Shown piece by piece: positions 25,457-34,159 of a DNA stretch of 64,000 bases. A program made the translations under genes and the position numbers. This stretch comes from Deltaproteobacteria bacterium (GTDB taxonomy: Bacteria; Desulfobacterota; Syntrophorhabdia; Syntrophorhabdales; Syntrophorhabdaceae). The stretch spans positions 31,247 through 95,246 of the forward strand of contig JAKORG010000004.1 in the NCBI GenBank assembly GCA_029777945.1, given 5' to 3'. The notes beneath the pieces are model-generated. The model had not been told where the DNA came from. It did no database searches and worked only from the letters and a program-made list of their open reading frames with translations. Positions within the stretch are counted from its first letter, which is position 1. Each line of letters starts with the position of its first letter.

Positions 25457-27016
25457 ATGTTGCAGGGCTTAAATATAGATAAAGGGCACTTTTTTAGAGA
25501 ACTGACCATCAGGATATGTAGTAGCCTCGATATAGCAAAGGCGCTTCACAGTTGTTTTTTGTTTTTAAAGGATATCATGCCCGTTGAAAAACTTGTCCTT
25601 ATTACCTATGAAAGTAAGATTGGCACCATAAACATAGAGGCTATAGCTGATTATGAAAAAGGATACAGCAGGGATATAAAGGTCCCCATCCCAACACAAC
25701 TCCAGCATGAACTTGAGATAGTAAAGGATCTTCAAAGGATAAGGTACATAAAAGATATATCTAAAGACCCATTTATTTTTGGTATTGCAGACATACTTGG
25801 TTTTATAGATTTACAGGCAATTGTTACCCATTTTATCCTTGAAGGAAGATATATGGGTGCATTTATAATAGTTTTAAAAACCCCTATTCAAGATTTTACT
25901 AATTATCTGGAATTATTAGAGTCCATTAATGAACCTGTAGCAATAGCATTAAATAATTGCAAGCAATTCAAAGAGCTGTTAATGCTAAAGGATGCCTTAT
26001 CAGAAGAGAGAAACTACCTCAGAAACGAATTGAAAAAGGCAGCTAAAATCGAATTAATAGGGGCAGATTTTGGGCTAAGAAAGGTAATGGAGAGGGTAAA
26101 TCAGGTGGCGCGCCTTACGAGCCCTGTTTTAATTTACGGTGAGACAGGCACAGGAAAGGAGATTATATCCCAAATCATACACAACCTCTCTCCAAGGTCA
26201 GACGGTCCGTTTATTAAATTAAACTGCGGTGCCATACCTGATACACTTATAGACAGTGAGCTCTTTGGCCATGAGAAAGGTGCATTCACAGGGGCAATAT
26301 CGCAGAAAAAGGGCAGATTTGAAAGGGCAGACAAGGGCACAATCTTTCTTGATGAGATAAGTGAGTTGCCTCCAAACGCCCAGGTAAGGTTGCTTAGAGT
26401 CTTGCAGGAAAAGGAGTTTGAGAGGGTAGGGGGCACGCACCCTATAAAAGTCGATGTAAGGATAATATCTGCTACAAATAGAGACCTCAATGAGCTTGTT
26501 AAAAAAGGTTTATTTAGAGAAGACCTATATTTTAGATTAAATGTCTTCCCTATCCACATCCCACCCCTTAGAGAGAGAAAGGGTGATATACCAGCACTCG
26601 TTCATCATTTTATAGTGAAAAAATTCAAAGAGATGGCCCTTCCAGATATACCTGTCTTAGAAAAGGGTGCTATAGAGACACTTTTAGAATACGATTGGCC
26701 TGGAAATGTAAGGGAATTAGAAAATGTTGTAGAAAGGGCAATAATACTATCCAAGGGTAGACCCATTGATTTTAAAGATATATTAAAGACAGGCAGTGAA
26801 TCAAAGAAACAACTATCTGATTTTAATGCAAACATATTTCCAACCCTTGAAGAAGTAGAAAAAGAACACATAATAACGGCACTAAAGGCAGCAAAGGGCA
26901 AAGTGGAGGGCAAAGATGGTGCAGCAAATCTTCTTGGTATAAATCCAGGTACATTAAGACACAGGATGAGAAAGCTCTCAATCCCCTTTGGTAGAAAGGC
27001 GCCTAATCAGGAGTAA
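25457..27016 (+). CDS. Sigma-54-dependent transcriptional activator with GAF domain
   Basis: FhlA/NtrC-type enhancer-binding protein of 519 residues. An N-terminal GAF-like sensor (about 1-170) and short coiled linker lead to the AAA+ domain: Walker A YGETGTGKE (about 228), the sigma-54-contacting GAFTGA, Walker B GTIFLDEISELP, and RLNVFPIHIPPLRER. A Fis-type HTH closes the protein (AANLLGINPGTLRHRMRKL, about 490). There is no receiver domain, so the signal is probably a ligand. It is divergent from the flavoprotein genes, which have a sigma-54 promoter and suitably spaced palindromes. ATG 25457 is preferred to TTG 25442. Confidence 0.9.
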   Translation: MLQGLNIDKGHFFRELTIRICSSLDIAKALHSCFLFLKDIMPVEKLVLITYESKIGTINIEAIADYEKGYSRDIKVPIPTQLQHELEIVKDLQRIRYIKDISKDPFIFGIADILGFIDLQAIVTHFILEGRYMGAFIIVLKTPIQDFTNYLELLESINEPVAIALNNCKQFKELLMLKDALSEERNYLRNELKKAAKIELIGADFGLRKVMERVNQVARLTSPVLIYGETGTGKEIISQIIHNLSPRSDGPFIKLNCGAIPDTLIDSELFGHEKGAFTGAISQKKGRFERADKGTIFLDEISELPPNAQVRLLRVLQEKEFERVGGTHPIKVDVRIISATNRDLNELVKKGLFREDLYFRLNVFPIHIPPLRERKGDIPALVHHFIVKKFKEMALPDIPVLEKGAIETLLEYDWPGNVRELENVVERAIILSKGRPIDFKDILKTGSESKKQLSDFNANIFPTLEEVEKEHIITALKAAKGKVEGKDGAANLLGINPGTLRHRMRKLSIPFGRKAPNQE

Positions 27017-27324
27017 CCTCTTTTATAAAATAGTATAGGCTTATAGAGGTTTATCTATTGCACACCAAAATTGTTGTCTTGAAATAAATTCGCTTTTCAT
27101 ATAGACTATTGCAATTTTAAACAGTCTTTTATCTTGCCTGTTTTTCTATGTAATAGCATATGAAGATTAAGGCAGATTAAGTTAGTTTTATTTTTTCAGA
27201 TACTAAACATGAATGGGATAACCAACTTAAGAACCGGCATTTAAAATGCGATAAAATATAAAAGCAAATTAACTCATTTTAGTATAAAAGGAGTTAGAAA
27301 GGTTTTTTTAAGAGATAGACAAAA
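27017..27324. other. 308-nt intergenic region with no recognised feature
   Basis: AT-rich spacer between the sigma-54 activator and the histidine kinase. It must contain the kinase promoter, but no convincing -35/-10 pair, terminator, RNA gene or small frame with a good ribosome site was seen. Confidence 0.5.
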
Positions 27325-30126
27325 ATGAAAAATAGAATACCAGGCCATATTAATGAACTCATTTTAGATAATGTTAGATTCGGGTTGTCTCTTATAACCC
27401 CTGATGGTAGATTAATTGCTATAAATAAAACCCTTGCAAAGATATTTCGGTTTGAATCTCCCCAAGAGATGGTTGATTCCATTAAATCCATAGACAATGA
27501 TTCGTATTTTGACCCTGAAGAAATTAAAACATGTTTGAAACTTATAGGGGAAAAAGGCAAATTAGATAATTTCAAATTAAAGGCAAAAAGGAAAGACAAA
27601 ACCTTGTGTTGGCTTTCTGTAAATTCAAGGGCTATAAGAGATGAAAAGGAAAAGGCCATCTATATTGTAAGCACCTTTGAAAAGATTGAAGATTTGATAA
27701 GTGTTGAGAAAAAAGACGGAATAAACGATTTAATATATCAAATTTTACTCGATTTATATCAGATGTTAGGTGAACCCCTTGAAAAGATTATATCCTTTGT
27801 TGCTGAAAAATGTATGGATATTACAGAAAGTAAGACTGCATACATTGGTTTTATCAATGAAGATGGTTTTTTAAAACACATCGTATTGCTTCCAAAGGAT
27901 ACATGCAGGCAGTGCAATGTGAAAGAAAGAATATCTGGACTTAATATAAAAACAGGTGGGTTATGGGCAGAGGCGGCAAGAAAAAAGCAATCATTCATTA
28001 TAAACGATTATGACTCACCGGATTTATCAAAGAGAGGCATGCCTGAAGGTCATATAAGGATAAAGAGATTTATGAGCATTCCTGTTGTATACAGGGATAG
28101 GGTTGTACTACTGGGATGTTTTGCAAATAAGGAAGAGCCTTATGATGAAAAAGACGAAGCCCATGCAAGACTTTTGATGCAAGGTCTTTGGAACTTTTTT
28201 GAAATGGAAAATATGCAGAAAAACCTCCGGGAGAGTGAATTGCGATACAGGAGCCTTTTTGAGAATGCAAATGATGGCATCTTTCTTTTAAAAGAAGATA
28301 GATTCATTGACTGCAATTCAAAGGCGCTTGAGATTTTTAAATGTAAAAAAGAGGATATTATTGGAAAAACACCTTATGAATTTTCTCCTCCCAAACAGCC
28401 AGATGGTAAAAATTCAAATGAGAAGGCAATTGAAAAGATTAAGGAGGCATTAAAAGGAAATCCCCAATACTTTGAATGGGTCCATAGAACCTTTGACGGA
28501 GAGGATTTTTATACAGAGGTAAGTTTAAACGCTTTAAAAATAGGCAAAGAAACTTTTGTTCAGGCAATAGTAAGGGATATAACAGAGCGTAAAAAAGCCG
28601 AGACACAGCTTATGTATGAAAGGGAGAGATATTCTTTCCTCGTAGACAGGGTGCCCTACGGGATGGTTCTCATAGACGAAACAGGAAAGTTTTTATATGT
28701 AAACAAGGAATGGGTAGCGCTTTTTGGTTATACCCTGGATGAGATACCAGATGGAATATCTTGGTTAAAAAAGGCATACCCTGATGATGATTACAGAAAG
28801 ATGGTTATAGAGACCTGGAAACAAGATATGAAAGACATCCAGATAGGTAAAAAGGTTCCAAGGATATTTAATGTGACATGTAAAGACGGAAGCATTAAGG
28901 TTATTAATTTCAATACGGTACTTGTGGAATACAATCTAATAATAACCACTGCATTTGATATAACTGACTATAAACGAACGGAAGAGCAGTTTTTACAGGC
29001 CCAGAAGATGGAGGCAATAGGACGTCTTGCCGGTGGTGTTGCCCATGACTTCAACAATATGCTCACAGTTATACTGGGCCATGCAAATCTCGGTATGCTC
29101 GAGTTAGACCTTGGCCATCCATTATATCAGAGGTTCAAAGAGATAAAAAAGGCTGGTGAGCGTTCCTCTGAACTTACAAAGAACCTTCTTGCCTTTGCAA
29201 GGAAACAGACCATTGACCCCAAGGTGCTAAATTTAAATAGTGCTATTAAAGATATGCTAAAGATGCTTATGCGGTTAATAGGTGAAAACATAGAACTAAA
29301 ATGGATACCAGGAAAAGACCTGTGGCAGACAAAGTTTGACCCTGTTCAGCTTACCCAGGTGGTGATGAATCTTGTAGTCAATGCAAAGGATGCAATCGCC
29401 GATGTGGGCAGGATCACAATAGAAACCAAAAATATAATATTAGACGAAGCTTATTGCAAGAATCATTTAGGCTTTTATCCTGGCGAATATGTAATGCTTG
29501 CCATAAGTGACAATGGCATTGGTATGACAAAGGACATTTTGGAACATATATTTGAACCCTTTTATACTACAAAGGAGAAAGAAAAGGGTTCTGGCCTCGG
29601 TTTATCCACTGTTTACGGTATTGTGAAGCAGAATAACGGATTTATAAATGCATACAGCGAACCTAAAAAGGGCACCACATTTAAGATTTATCTGCCCCGT
29701 TATGTAGGGAAAGAAGAGGTGCATATTATAGCAGAAACAGAGGCATATCCTCAAAGTAAAGGGGAGACAATCCTTATTGTGGAAGATGAAAAAGATGTGC
29801 TCGAACTATGCGTATCCATGCTTGAAGAATTGGGATATAGGGTTATATCAGCCTCAACCCCTTTTGAGGCCATAAATAAGTTTAAAATGCACAAGGATGA
29901 AATAGACTTACTGATAACAGATGTGATTATGCCGGAGATGAACGGTAAAGAGCTTTCAAAGATGTTATTAAGCATCAAGCCTGACCTTAAATGCATTTTC
30001 ATGTCAGGATATACGAATAATGCCATCATTCACAATGGTATAATTGAGAGCGGGATAAGCTATCTCCAGAAACCTTTTACGCTCCACGAGTTATCCTCAA
30101 AGGTTAGAGAGACCATAGAAAAATAA
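27325..30126 (+). CDS. PAS-GAF-PAS-PAS hybrid histidine kinase with receiver domain
   Basis: A 933-residue signalling protein. Order: PAS (about 10-115), GAF (about 140-300), PAS (about 305-430), PAS (about 432-555), HisKA with the NtrB-like H-box GGVAHDFNNMLT (about 573), HATPase (N box NLVVNAKDAI, G boxes DNGIGM and GSGLGLSTVYG) and a C-terminal receiver (VEDEKD, phospho-acceptor Asp in LLITDVIMPE, Lys in YLQKPFT). No membrane segments are evident, so it is probably cytoplasmic. No DNA-binding output domain or partner gene is adjacent, and a link to the upstream activator is only positional. Confidence 0.92.
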   Translation: MKNRIPGHINELILDNVRFGLSLITPDGRLIAINKTLAKIFRFESPQEMVDSIKSIDNDSYFDPEEIKTCLKLIGEKGKLDNFKLKAKRKDKTLCWLSVNSRAIRDEKEKAIYIVSTFEKIEDLISVEKKDGINDLIYQILLDLYQMLGEPLEKIISFVAEKCMDITESKTAYIGFINEDGFLKHIVLLPKDTCRQCNVKERISGLNIKTGGLWAEAARKKQSFIINDYDSPDLSKRGMPEGHIRIKRFMSIPVVYRDRVVLLGCFANKEEPYDEKDEAHARLLMQGLWNFFEMENMQKNLRESELRYRSLFENANDGIFLLKEDRFIDCNSKALEIFKCKKEDIIGKTPYEFSPPKQPDGKNSNEKAIEKIKEALKGNPQYFEWVHRTFDGEDFYTEVSLNALKIGKETFVQAIVRDITERKKAETQLMYERERYSFLVDRVPYGMVLIDETGKFLYVNKEWVALFGYTLDEIPDGISWLKKAYPDDDYRKMVIETWKQDMKDIQIGKKVPRIFNVTCKDGSIKVINFNTVLVEYNLIITTAFDITDYKRTEEQFLQAQKMEAIGRLAGGVAHDFNNMLTVILGHANLGMLELDLGHPLYQRFKEIKKAGERSSELTKNLLAFARKQTIDPKVLNLNSAIKDMLKMLMRLIGENIELKWIPGKDLWQTKFDPVQLTQVVMNLVVNAKDAIADVGRITIETKNIILDEAYCKNHLGFYPGEYVMLAISDNGIGMTKDILEHIFEPFYTTKEKEKGSGLGLSTVYGIVKQNNGFINAYSEPKKGTTFKIYLPRYVGKEEVHIIAETEAYPQSKGETILIVEDEKDVLELCVSMLEELGYRVISASTPFEAINKFKMHKDEIDLLITDVIMPEMNGKELSKMLLSIKPDLKCIFMSGYTNNAIIHNGIIESGISYLQKPFTLHELSSKVRETIEK

Positions 30127-30142
30127 AATATTAATTTTTTTA

Positions 30143-30170
30143 TTGACACCAATCTATTTTTGTATTTAAT
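30143..30170 (+). promoter_or_regulatory. Promoter of the aromatic amino acid supraoperon
   Basis: A perfect TTGACA, 16-nt spacer and TTTAAT (5 of 6 to consensus). Transcription would start near 30177, about 30 nt before the leader-peptide ATG at 30206. Confidence 0.65.
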
Positions 30171-30205
30171 TTAATACAATGGAACTTAATCACATATATC
30201 AAGAT

Positions 30206-30286
30206 ATGAATCTGAAAATCAATAACAACACAATCAATTATGGTTACTGGTATTTTTATGTATTTTTGCACCCGTGGTCTATGTGA
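30206..30286 (+). CDS. Aromatic leader peptide controlling the aro-tyr-trp operon
   Basis: A 26-codon frame from ATG 30206 to TGA 30284-30286. Residues 12-20 read YGYWYFYVF and residue 24 is Trp: four Tyr, two Trp and two Phe in thirteen codons. The position, between a good promoter and a hairpin terminator in front of aroF, is that of the trpL and pheL leader peptides of enterobacteria. An in-frame ATG at 30179 could extend it to 35 residues, but that would be nearly leaderless. No strong Shine-Dalgarno is visible for either start. The peptide itself is expected to have no function beyond being translated. Confidence 0.82.
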   Translation: MNLKINNNTINYGYWYFYVFLHPWSM

Positions 30287-30338
30287 CCATCAGGAGGTCT
30301 ATTAAAAGGCCATGGGTGCAAAACCCATGGCCTTTTTT
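30269..30338 (+). terminator. Attenuator: alternative antiterminator and intrinsic terminator
   Basis: Terminator: AAGGCCATGGGT (30306-30317) pairs perfectly with ACCCATGGCCTT (30323-30334) around GCAAA, with a U-run to 30338. Antiterminator: CACCCGTGG (30269-30277), inside the leader frame, can pair with CCATGGGTG (30310-30318), nine pairs with one G-U, which destroys the terminator stem. A small hairpin TGGTC/GACCA (30275-30289) spans the leader stop codon. A ribosome stalled on the early Tyr, Trp or Phe codons leaves 30269-30277 free; one reaching the stop covers it. Confidence 0.82.
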
Positions 30339-30363
30339 ATTTTGATTTTTTCGGAGGCAGGCC

Positions 30364-31179
30364 ATGAGAGACATAAAATTGGCGGCAATAAAAAAGGAGG
30401 ATTCAAAAACCATAATTTATGTAGATGATGTGGCAATAGGAAACGGTTTTTGCGTAATAGCCGGTCCTTGTTCTGTAGAAAACGAAAAACAGACCATAGA
30501 AACTGCCATTGCAGTTAAAAAGGCAGGGGCAGATATGTTAAGGGGCGGTGCCTTTAAGCCGAGAACATCACCTTATGCCTTTCAGGGTCTCGGACTTATG
30601 GGTTTAAAGATATTGAAAAAGGCAAAAGCTGAGACTGGTCTCCCCATCGTGACAGAAGTAATAGATACAAGGGATGTGCCCTGGGTGAGTGAATATGCCG
30701 ATGTATTACAGATTGGCGCAAGGAATATGCAAAATTTTTCCCTTCTTAAAGAGGTGGGCAAGGCAAGAAAACCGGTGCTGCTAAAAAGGGGTATGAATTC
30801 TACTATTGAGGAATGGCTATATTGTGCAGAATACATATTAAACGAGGGTAACCCAGAGGTTATTCTCTGTGAGAGGGGTATTAGAACCTTTGAGACATAT
30901 ACAAGAAATACCCTCGATATTAGCTCTGTCCCTTGCCTTAAAGGATTAACCCATCTACCGGTAATAGTCGACCCATCCCATGCATCGGGCATGGCAAACC
31001 TTGTGCCATATCTGTCATATGCAGCAGTTGCAGCAGGGGCTGATGGTCTGATTGTTGAGGTCCATATAAAACCAGAGGATGCCATCTGTGACAAAAATCA
31101 GACCTTAAATACAGTAGAATTTGCACGAATGATGAAAAAGATTCGTAGCCTTTATGCCTTTATTGAGGAAAATCAATGA
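30364..31179 (+). CDS. aroF: 3-deoxy-D-arabino-heptulosonate-7-phosphate synthase, type I-beta
   Basis: First shikimate-pathway step, joining PEP and erythrose 4-phosphate. 271 residues with IAGPCSVEN (about 32), [18 protein letters not shown] (about 61), [13 protein letters not shown] (about 115), the PEP-binding KRGM, and the metal ligands in VDPSHASG (His) and E/D further on. It is the short KDO8PS-like form: neither the N-terminal ferredoxin-like regulatory domain of the Thermotoga enzyme nor a chorismate mutase domain is present, so feedback inhibition is not expected. GGAGG precedes the ATG. Confidence 0.93.
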   Translation: MRDIKLAAIKKEDSKTIIYVDDVAIGNGFCVIAGPCSVENEKQTIETAIAVKKAGADMLRGGAFKPRTSPYAFQGLGLMGLKILKKAKAETGLPIVTEVIDTRDVPWVSEYADVLQIGARNMQNFSLLKEVGKARKPVLLKRGMNSTIEEWLYCAEYILNEGNPEVILCERGIRTFETYTRNTLDISSVPCLKGLTHLPVIVDPSHASGMANLVPYLSYAAVAAGADGLIVEVHIKPEDAICDKNQTLNTVEFARMMKKIRSLYAFIEENQ

Positions 31180-32210
31180 GAAAGATAATGCTTTTAACTA
31201 AAAATAAGACCTCCACTATTTTTGTGGGTGCTGATATGGATATTGTCTTTGAGCTCTGCAACAAAGCACAAGCCGTTGTTATTACAGATAAAAATGTAGA
31301 CCTGTTGTATGGAGATAGGTTTAAAGGTGTAAAAAAGGTCATATTAGATTGTGGTGAATCACATAAGACTTTAAATACAGTGCAGTATGTTTATGACAAT
31401 CTTCTTAAATTCGGATGTGAGAGAAATAATACAGTAATTATCGGTATTGGTGGTGGTTTGGTTTGTGATATTGCTGGCTTTGTAGCATCTACATTTTTAA
31501 GGGGACTTTCTTTTGGCTTTGTGGCAACAACCCTTCTTGCCCAGGTGGATGCTGCTATAGGTGGAAAGAATGGGGTGAATTTTAACGGTTATAAAAATAT
31601 GGTGGGCACTATAAATCAGCCTGATTTTATAATCTGTGACTTTTCAACATTGAAGACACTTCCAGCCCATGAATTATCAAATGGTATGGCAGAACTCATA
31701 AAACATGCTGTAATAGGTGATAGAGAGTTATTTTATGAAATAGAAAAAGAAAAGAAGGCTTTTTTAGATTTAGACTTACACCGTATTGAACCTCTCATAG
31801 TCAAATCAATGAAAATAAAGGTAGATATCGTAACAAGGGACGAAACTGAAAGGCACGAAAGGAGAAAACTAAACTTTGGTCATACCTATGGTCATGCAAT
31901 TGAATCACAGTTTGGTTTAAGTCACGGCGAAGCAGTAAGTATAGGCATGATGCTCGAGACAAATCTATCCATATCAAGGGGGCTTTTGGAAAAAGAGGCA
32001 TTAAAACGTATAAAAGAACTTCTTAACTACTTTGGTTTGCCCACAGAAATGGGCAGAATTAATAGACATATCCTTATGGATGCCATAACAAAGGACAAAA
32101 AGAAGGATGGCAATGAAATTTATTCTGTTTTGATAAAGGGTATAGGAAATGCCGTTATAGAAAAGGTAAGCATTAAAGAGATAAGGGGGGTGCTATATGA
32201 TATGCATTAG
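31176..32210 (+). CDS. aroB: 3-dehydroquinate synthase
   Basis: NAD- and metal-dependent cyclisation of DAHP to 3-dehydroquinate. 344 residues: [21 protein letters not shown] (about 88), [18 protein letters not shown] (about 117), [17 protein letters not shown] (about 165) and the metal-ligand region [11 protein letters not shown] (about 232), then HGEAVSIGM. Its ATGA start overlaps the aroF stop. The metal ligands Glu, His and His are all present. Confidence 0.95.
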   Translation: MRKIMLLTKNKTSTIFVGADMDIVFELCNKAQAVVITDKNVDLLYGDRFKGVKKVILDCGESHKTLNTVQYVYDNLLKFGCERNNTVIIGIGGGLVCDIAGFVASTFLRGLSFGFVATTLLAQVDAAIGGKNGVNFNGYKNMVGTINQPDFIICDFSTLKTLPAHELSNGMAELIKHAVIGDRELFYEIEKEKKAFLDLDLHRIEPLIVKSMKIKVDIVTRDETERHERRKLNFGHTYGHAIESQFGLSHGEAVSIGMMLETNLSISRGLLEKEALKRIKELLNYFGLPTEMGRINRHILMDAITKDKKKDGNEIYSVLIKGIGNAVIEKVSIKEIRGVLYDMH

Positions 32211-32844
32211 TCTTGATGAAAGATGGGATTTAAATTTTTTAAAATCCCTTAACAACATTGAATTTGCAGAGATAAGGATGGATAGGATGGACTTAACAGA
32301 GACAGATATTAAAGAGATCTTTTCCCAGCCAAAAAAACTGATTGCCACGTGCAGACCAGGATACTTAAGCGAAAATAAAAGATTATCTTATCTTTTAAAT
32401 GCCATAGAGGCAGGCTCATCTTTTGTAGATATTGAATTAGAATCTGATTCAAGAATTAAAAAATCGGTGATTGATTTAGCCCGTAAAAAAGGATGCACAA
32501 TCATTATCTCATACCACGATTACAATAAAACGCCTTCACAGGATGCCCTAAATGGGATTGTAAGGTTATGTTTGATAGAAGGTGCTCATATTGCAAAGGT
32601 AGCGTGCAAGATAAATTCTGTATCCGATGCAGCAAGACTTTTAGGCATCTTAGGAAATAAGGACTTTGAGAATAGATTAATTGTTGTTGGGATGGGCGAA
32701 AAGGGAAGGCTTGTAAGGGCAATTGCATCGTTTTTCGGGGGGGTATTTACATATGCATCAATGGAAAAGGGAAAAGAGACCGCAGATGGCCAGATTGAAA
32801 ATAGGGAACTAAAACATATTGTGGAGGTGCTGGCCGGTGTCTGA
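32197..32844 (+). CDS. aroD: 3-dehydroquinate dehydratase, type I
   Basis: Dehydrates 3-dehydroquinate through a Schiff base. The 215-residue class I enzyme shows FAEIRMDRMD (substrate-binding Glu and Arg), ATCRPGY, ISYHDYNKTP with the catalytic His (about 108) and AKVACK with the Schiff-base Lys (about 131), then YASMEKGKETADGQ at the substrate lid. It overlaps aroB by 14 nt, with a G-rich run upstream acting as ribosome site. Confidence 0.93.
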   Translation: MICISLDERWDLNFLKSLNNIEFAEIRMDRMDLTETDIKEIFSQPKKLIATCRPGYLSENKRLSYLLNAIEAGSSFVDIELESDSRIKKSVIDLARKKGCTIIISYHDYNKTPSQDALNGIVRLCLIEGAHIAKVACKINSVSDAARLLGILGNKDFENRLIVVGMGEKGRLVRAIASFFGGVFTYASMEKGKETADGQIENRELKHIVEVLAGV

Positions 32845-34159
32845 AAAAAAGGCAATTTTTGCCGTTGCAGGAAATCCTGTACTACACAGCTTAAGTCCTG
32901 TTTTATTCAATAGCGTCTTTTTATCAAAGAAAATGGATGCGGTTTATACCCGTATACTTGCTTATAAGGCAGAAGAGGTAATAGAGTTAATAAAACAGAT
33001 AAACATAAAAGGCGTCAATGTCACATCCCCCTTTAAAGATGAGGTTTTAAAACACATCCATATTGTTCACGGTGATGCAAAAAGGATAGGTGCTGTAAAT
33101 ACCATAATAAATGTAGACAATATCTTACACGGATACAATACTGACATTAACGGTATAGAAGGGGTGCTTGCAAAAAATCAACTGCACGTTTCCCATAAAA
33201 AGGCAATGGTTATAGGTGCAGGTGGTGCTGCAAGGGCAGCGTGCTTTGTCTTAAAGAAAAAAGGTGCACATGTAACAGTTATAAACCGCACATACAAAAA
33301 GGCAGTAGATATTGCAAAAGATTTGGGCTTAAAGGTAATCCCGCTCGAGGATTTAAACGAAAAAGTCCTTGATGCAGATATATTCGTTCAATGTCTTCCT
33401 CGAGATATTTATCTTGTTAATCCTAAACATATTAAGAAAAATGCCTTTGTGCTTGATGCCAACTATTCAATAGATTCTCTGATTGTAAAAGGCGCTGAAG
33501 AAAGAGGTTATTGTGCCTGTGATGGTAGAGACTGGCTTTTATATCAGGCAGAGGCATCGTTTAAAATCTTTACAGGGCAATTTTCACCACCTCATATAAT
33601 GGAAAAGGCACTCACGGAGAAACCATTAGATGTAAATAAAAGAAGAAATATCTCCCTTATAGGTTTTATGGGCTCTGGAAAATCGATAGTAGGGAGGCAT
33701 CTTTCAAGTCTTACAGGATTCGAGTTTTTGGACATGGATTCAATGATTGAAAAAATAGTGGGTATGTCTGTTAATGAAATTTTTAAAAGAAAGGGTGAAA
33801 AATTTTTTAGAGACATCGAGGAGAAGGAGATAGAAAAGGCAGGAAAATTAACTAAAAAAGTAATCTCCTGCGGTGGAGGTGCTGTGATAAGCAAAAAAAA
33901 CAGGGATGTTTTGAGAAAAAATTCCACTGTAATATGGCTCTGGGCAAGGCCTGAAACGATATTTAAAAGAATCGTTTATGACAAAACGAGACCCCTTATA
34001 GATGGCATAGACAGCATTGAATCACTTAGAACCATGGTGGATAAGAGAATCTTTTTATACGGTGATGTGGCAGATATAATCCTTTACACGGAAAATAAAA
34101 GCTCTCACGAGATTGCGAGGATGATTTATGGAGAGATTAATAAAAGCATCGGAGATTAG
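32837..34159 (+). CDS. aroEK: Bifunctional shikimate dehydrogenase-shikimate kinase fusion
   Basis: One 440-residue protein catalyses two successive steps. AroE half (about 1-260): HSLSPVLFN, NVTSPFKDE with the catalytic Lys, GAVNTI, YNTDINGI, and the NADP loop GAGGAARAA. AroK half (about 268-440): Walker A GFMGSGKSIVG, LDMDSMIE, GEKFFRDIE, SCGGGAV and the RPLIDG lid. GTG 32837 is chosen because GGAGG lies 9 nt upstream; an in-frame TTG at 32819 would add WRCWP, unlike the family. Fusion of these two enzymes is uncommon, most organisms having separate genes or AroDE and AROM-type fusions. Confidence 0.92.
   Translation: MSEKKAIFAVAGNPVLHSLSPVLFNSVFLSKKMDAVYTRILAYKAEEVIELIKQINIKGVNVTSPFKDEVLKHIHIVHGDAKRIGAVNTIINVDNILHGYNTDINGIEGVLAKNQLHVSHKKAMVIGAGGAARAACFVLKKKGAHVTVINRTYKKAVDIAKDLGLKVIPLEDLNEKVLDADIFVQCLPRDIYLVNPKHIKKNAFVLDANYSIDSLIVKGAEERGYCACDGRDWLLYQAEASFKIFTGQFSPPHIMEKALTEKPLDVNKRRNISLIGFMGSGKSIVGRHLSSLTGFEFLDMDSMIEKIVGMSVNEIFKRKGEKFFRDIEEKEIEKAGKLTKKVISCGGGAVISKKNRDVLRKNSTVIWLWARPETIFKRIVYDKTRPLIDGIDSIESLRTMVDKRIFLYGDVADIILYTENKSSHEIARMIYGEINKSIGD

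Noticed and set aside
27017..27324. Small RNA or small protein in the 308-nt gap
   Set aside because: No stable hairpin with a T-run, no promoter-terminator pair and no short frame with a good ribosome site could be identified.
30287..30363. TRAP-binding or T-box control of the aromatic operon
   Set aside because: No series of GAG/UAG triplets and no T-box sequence (AGGGUGG...) is present; the leader frame and competing stems fit ribosome-mediated attenuation better.
32819..32836. Upstream TTG start for aroEK
   Set aside because: It would put WRCWP before the AroE domain and has no spaced ribosome site; GTG 32837 follows GGAGG.
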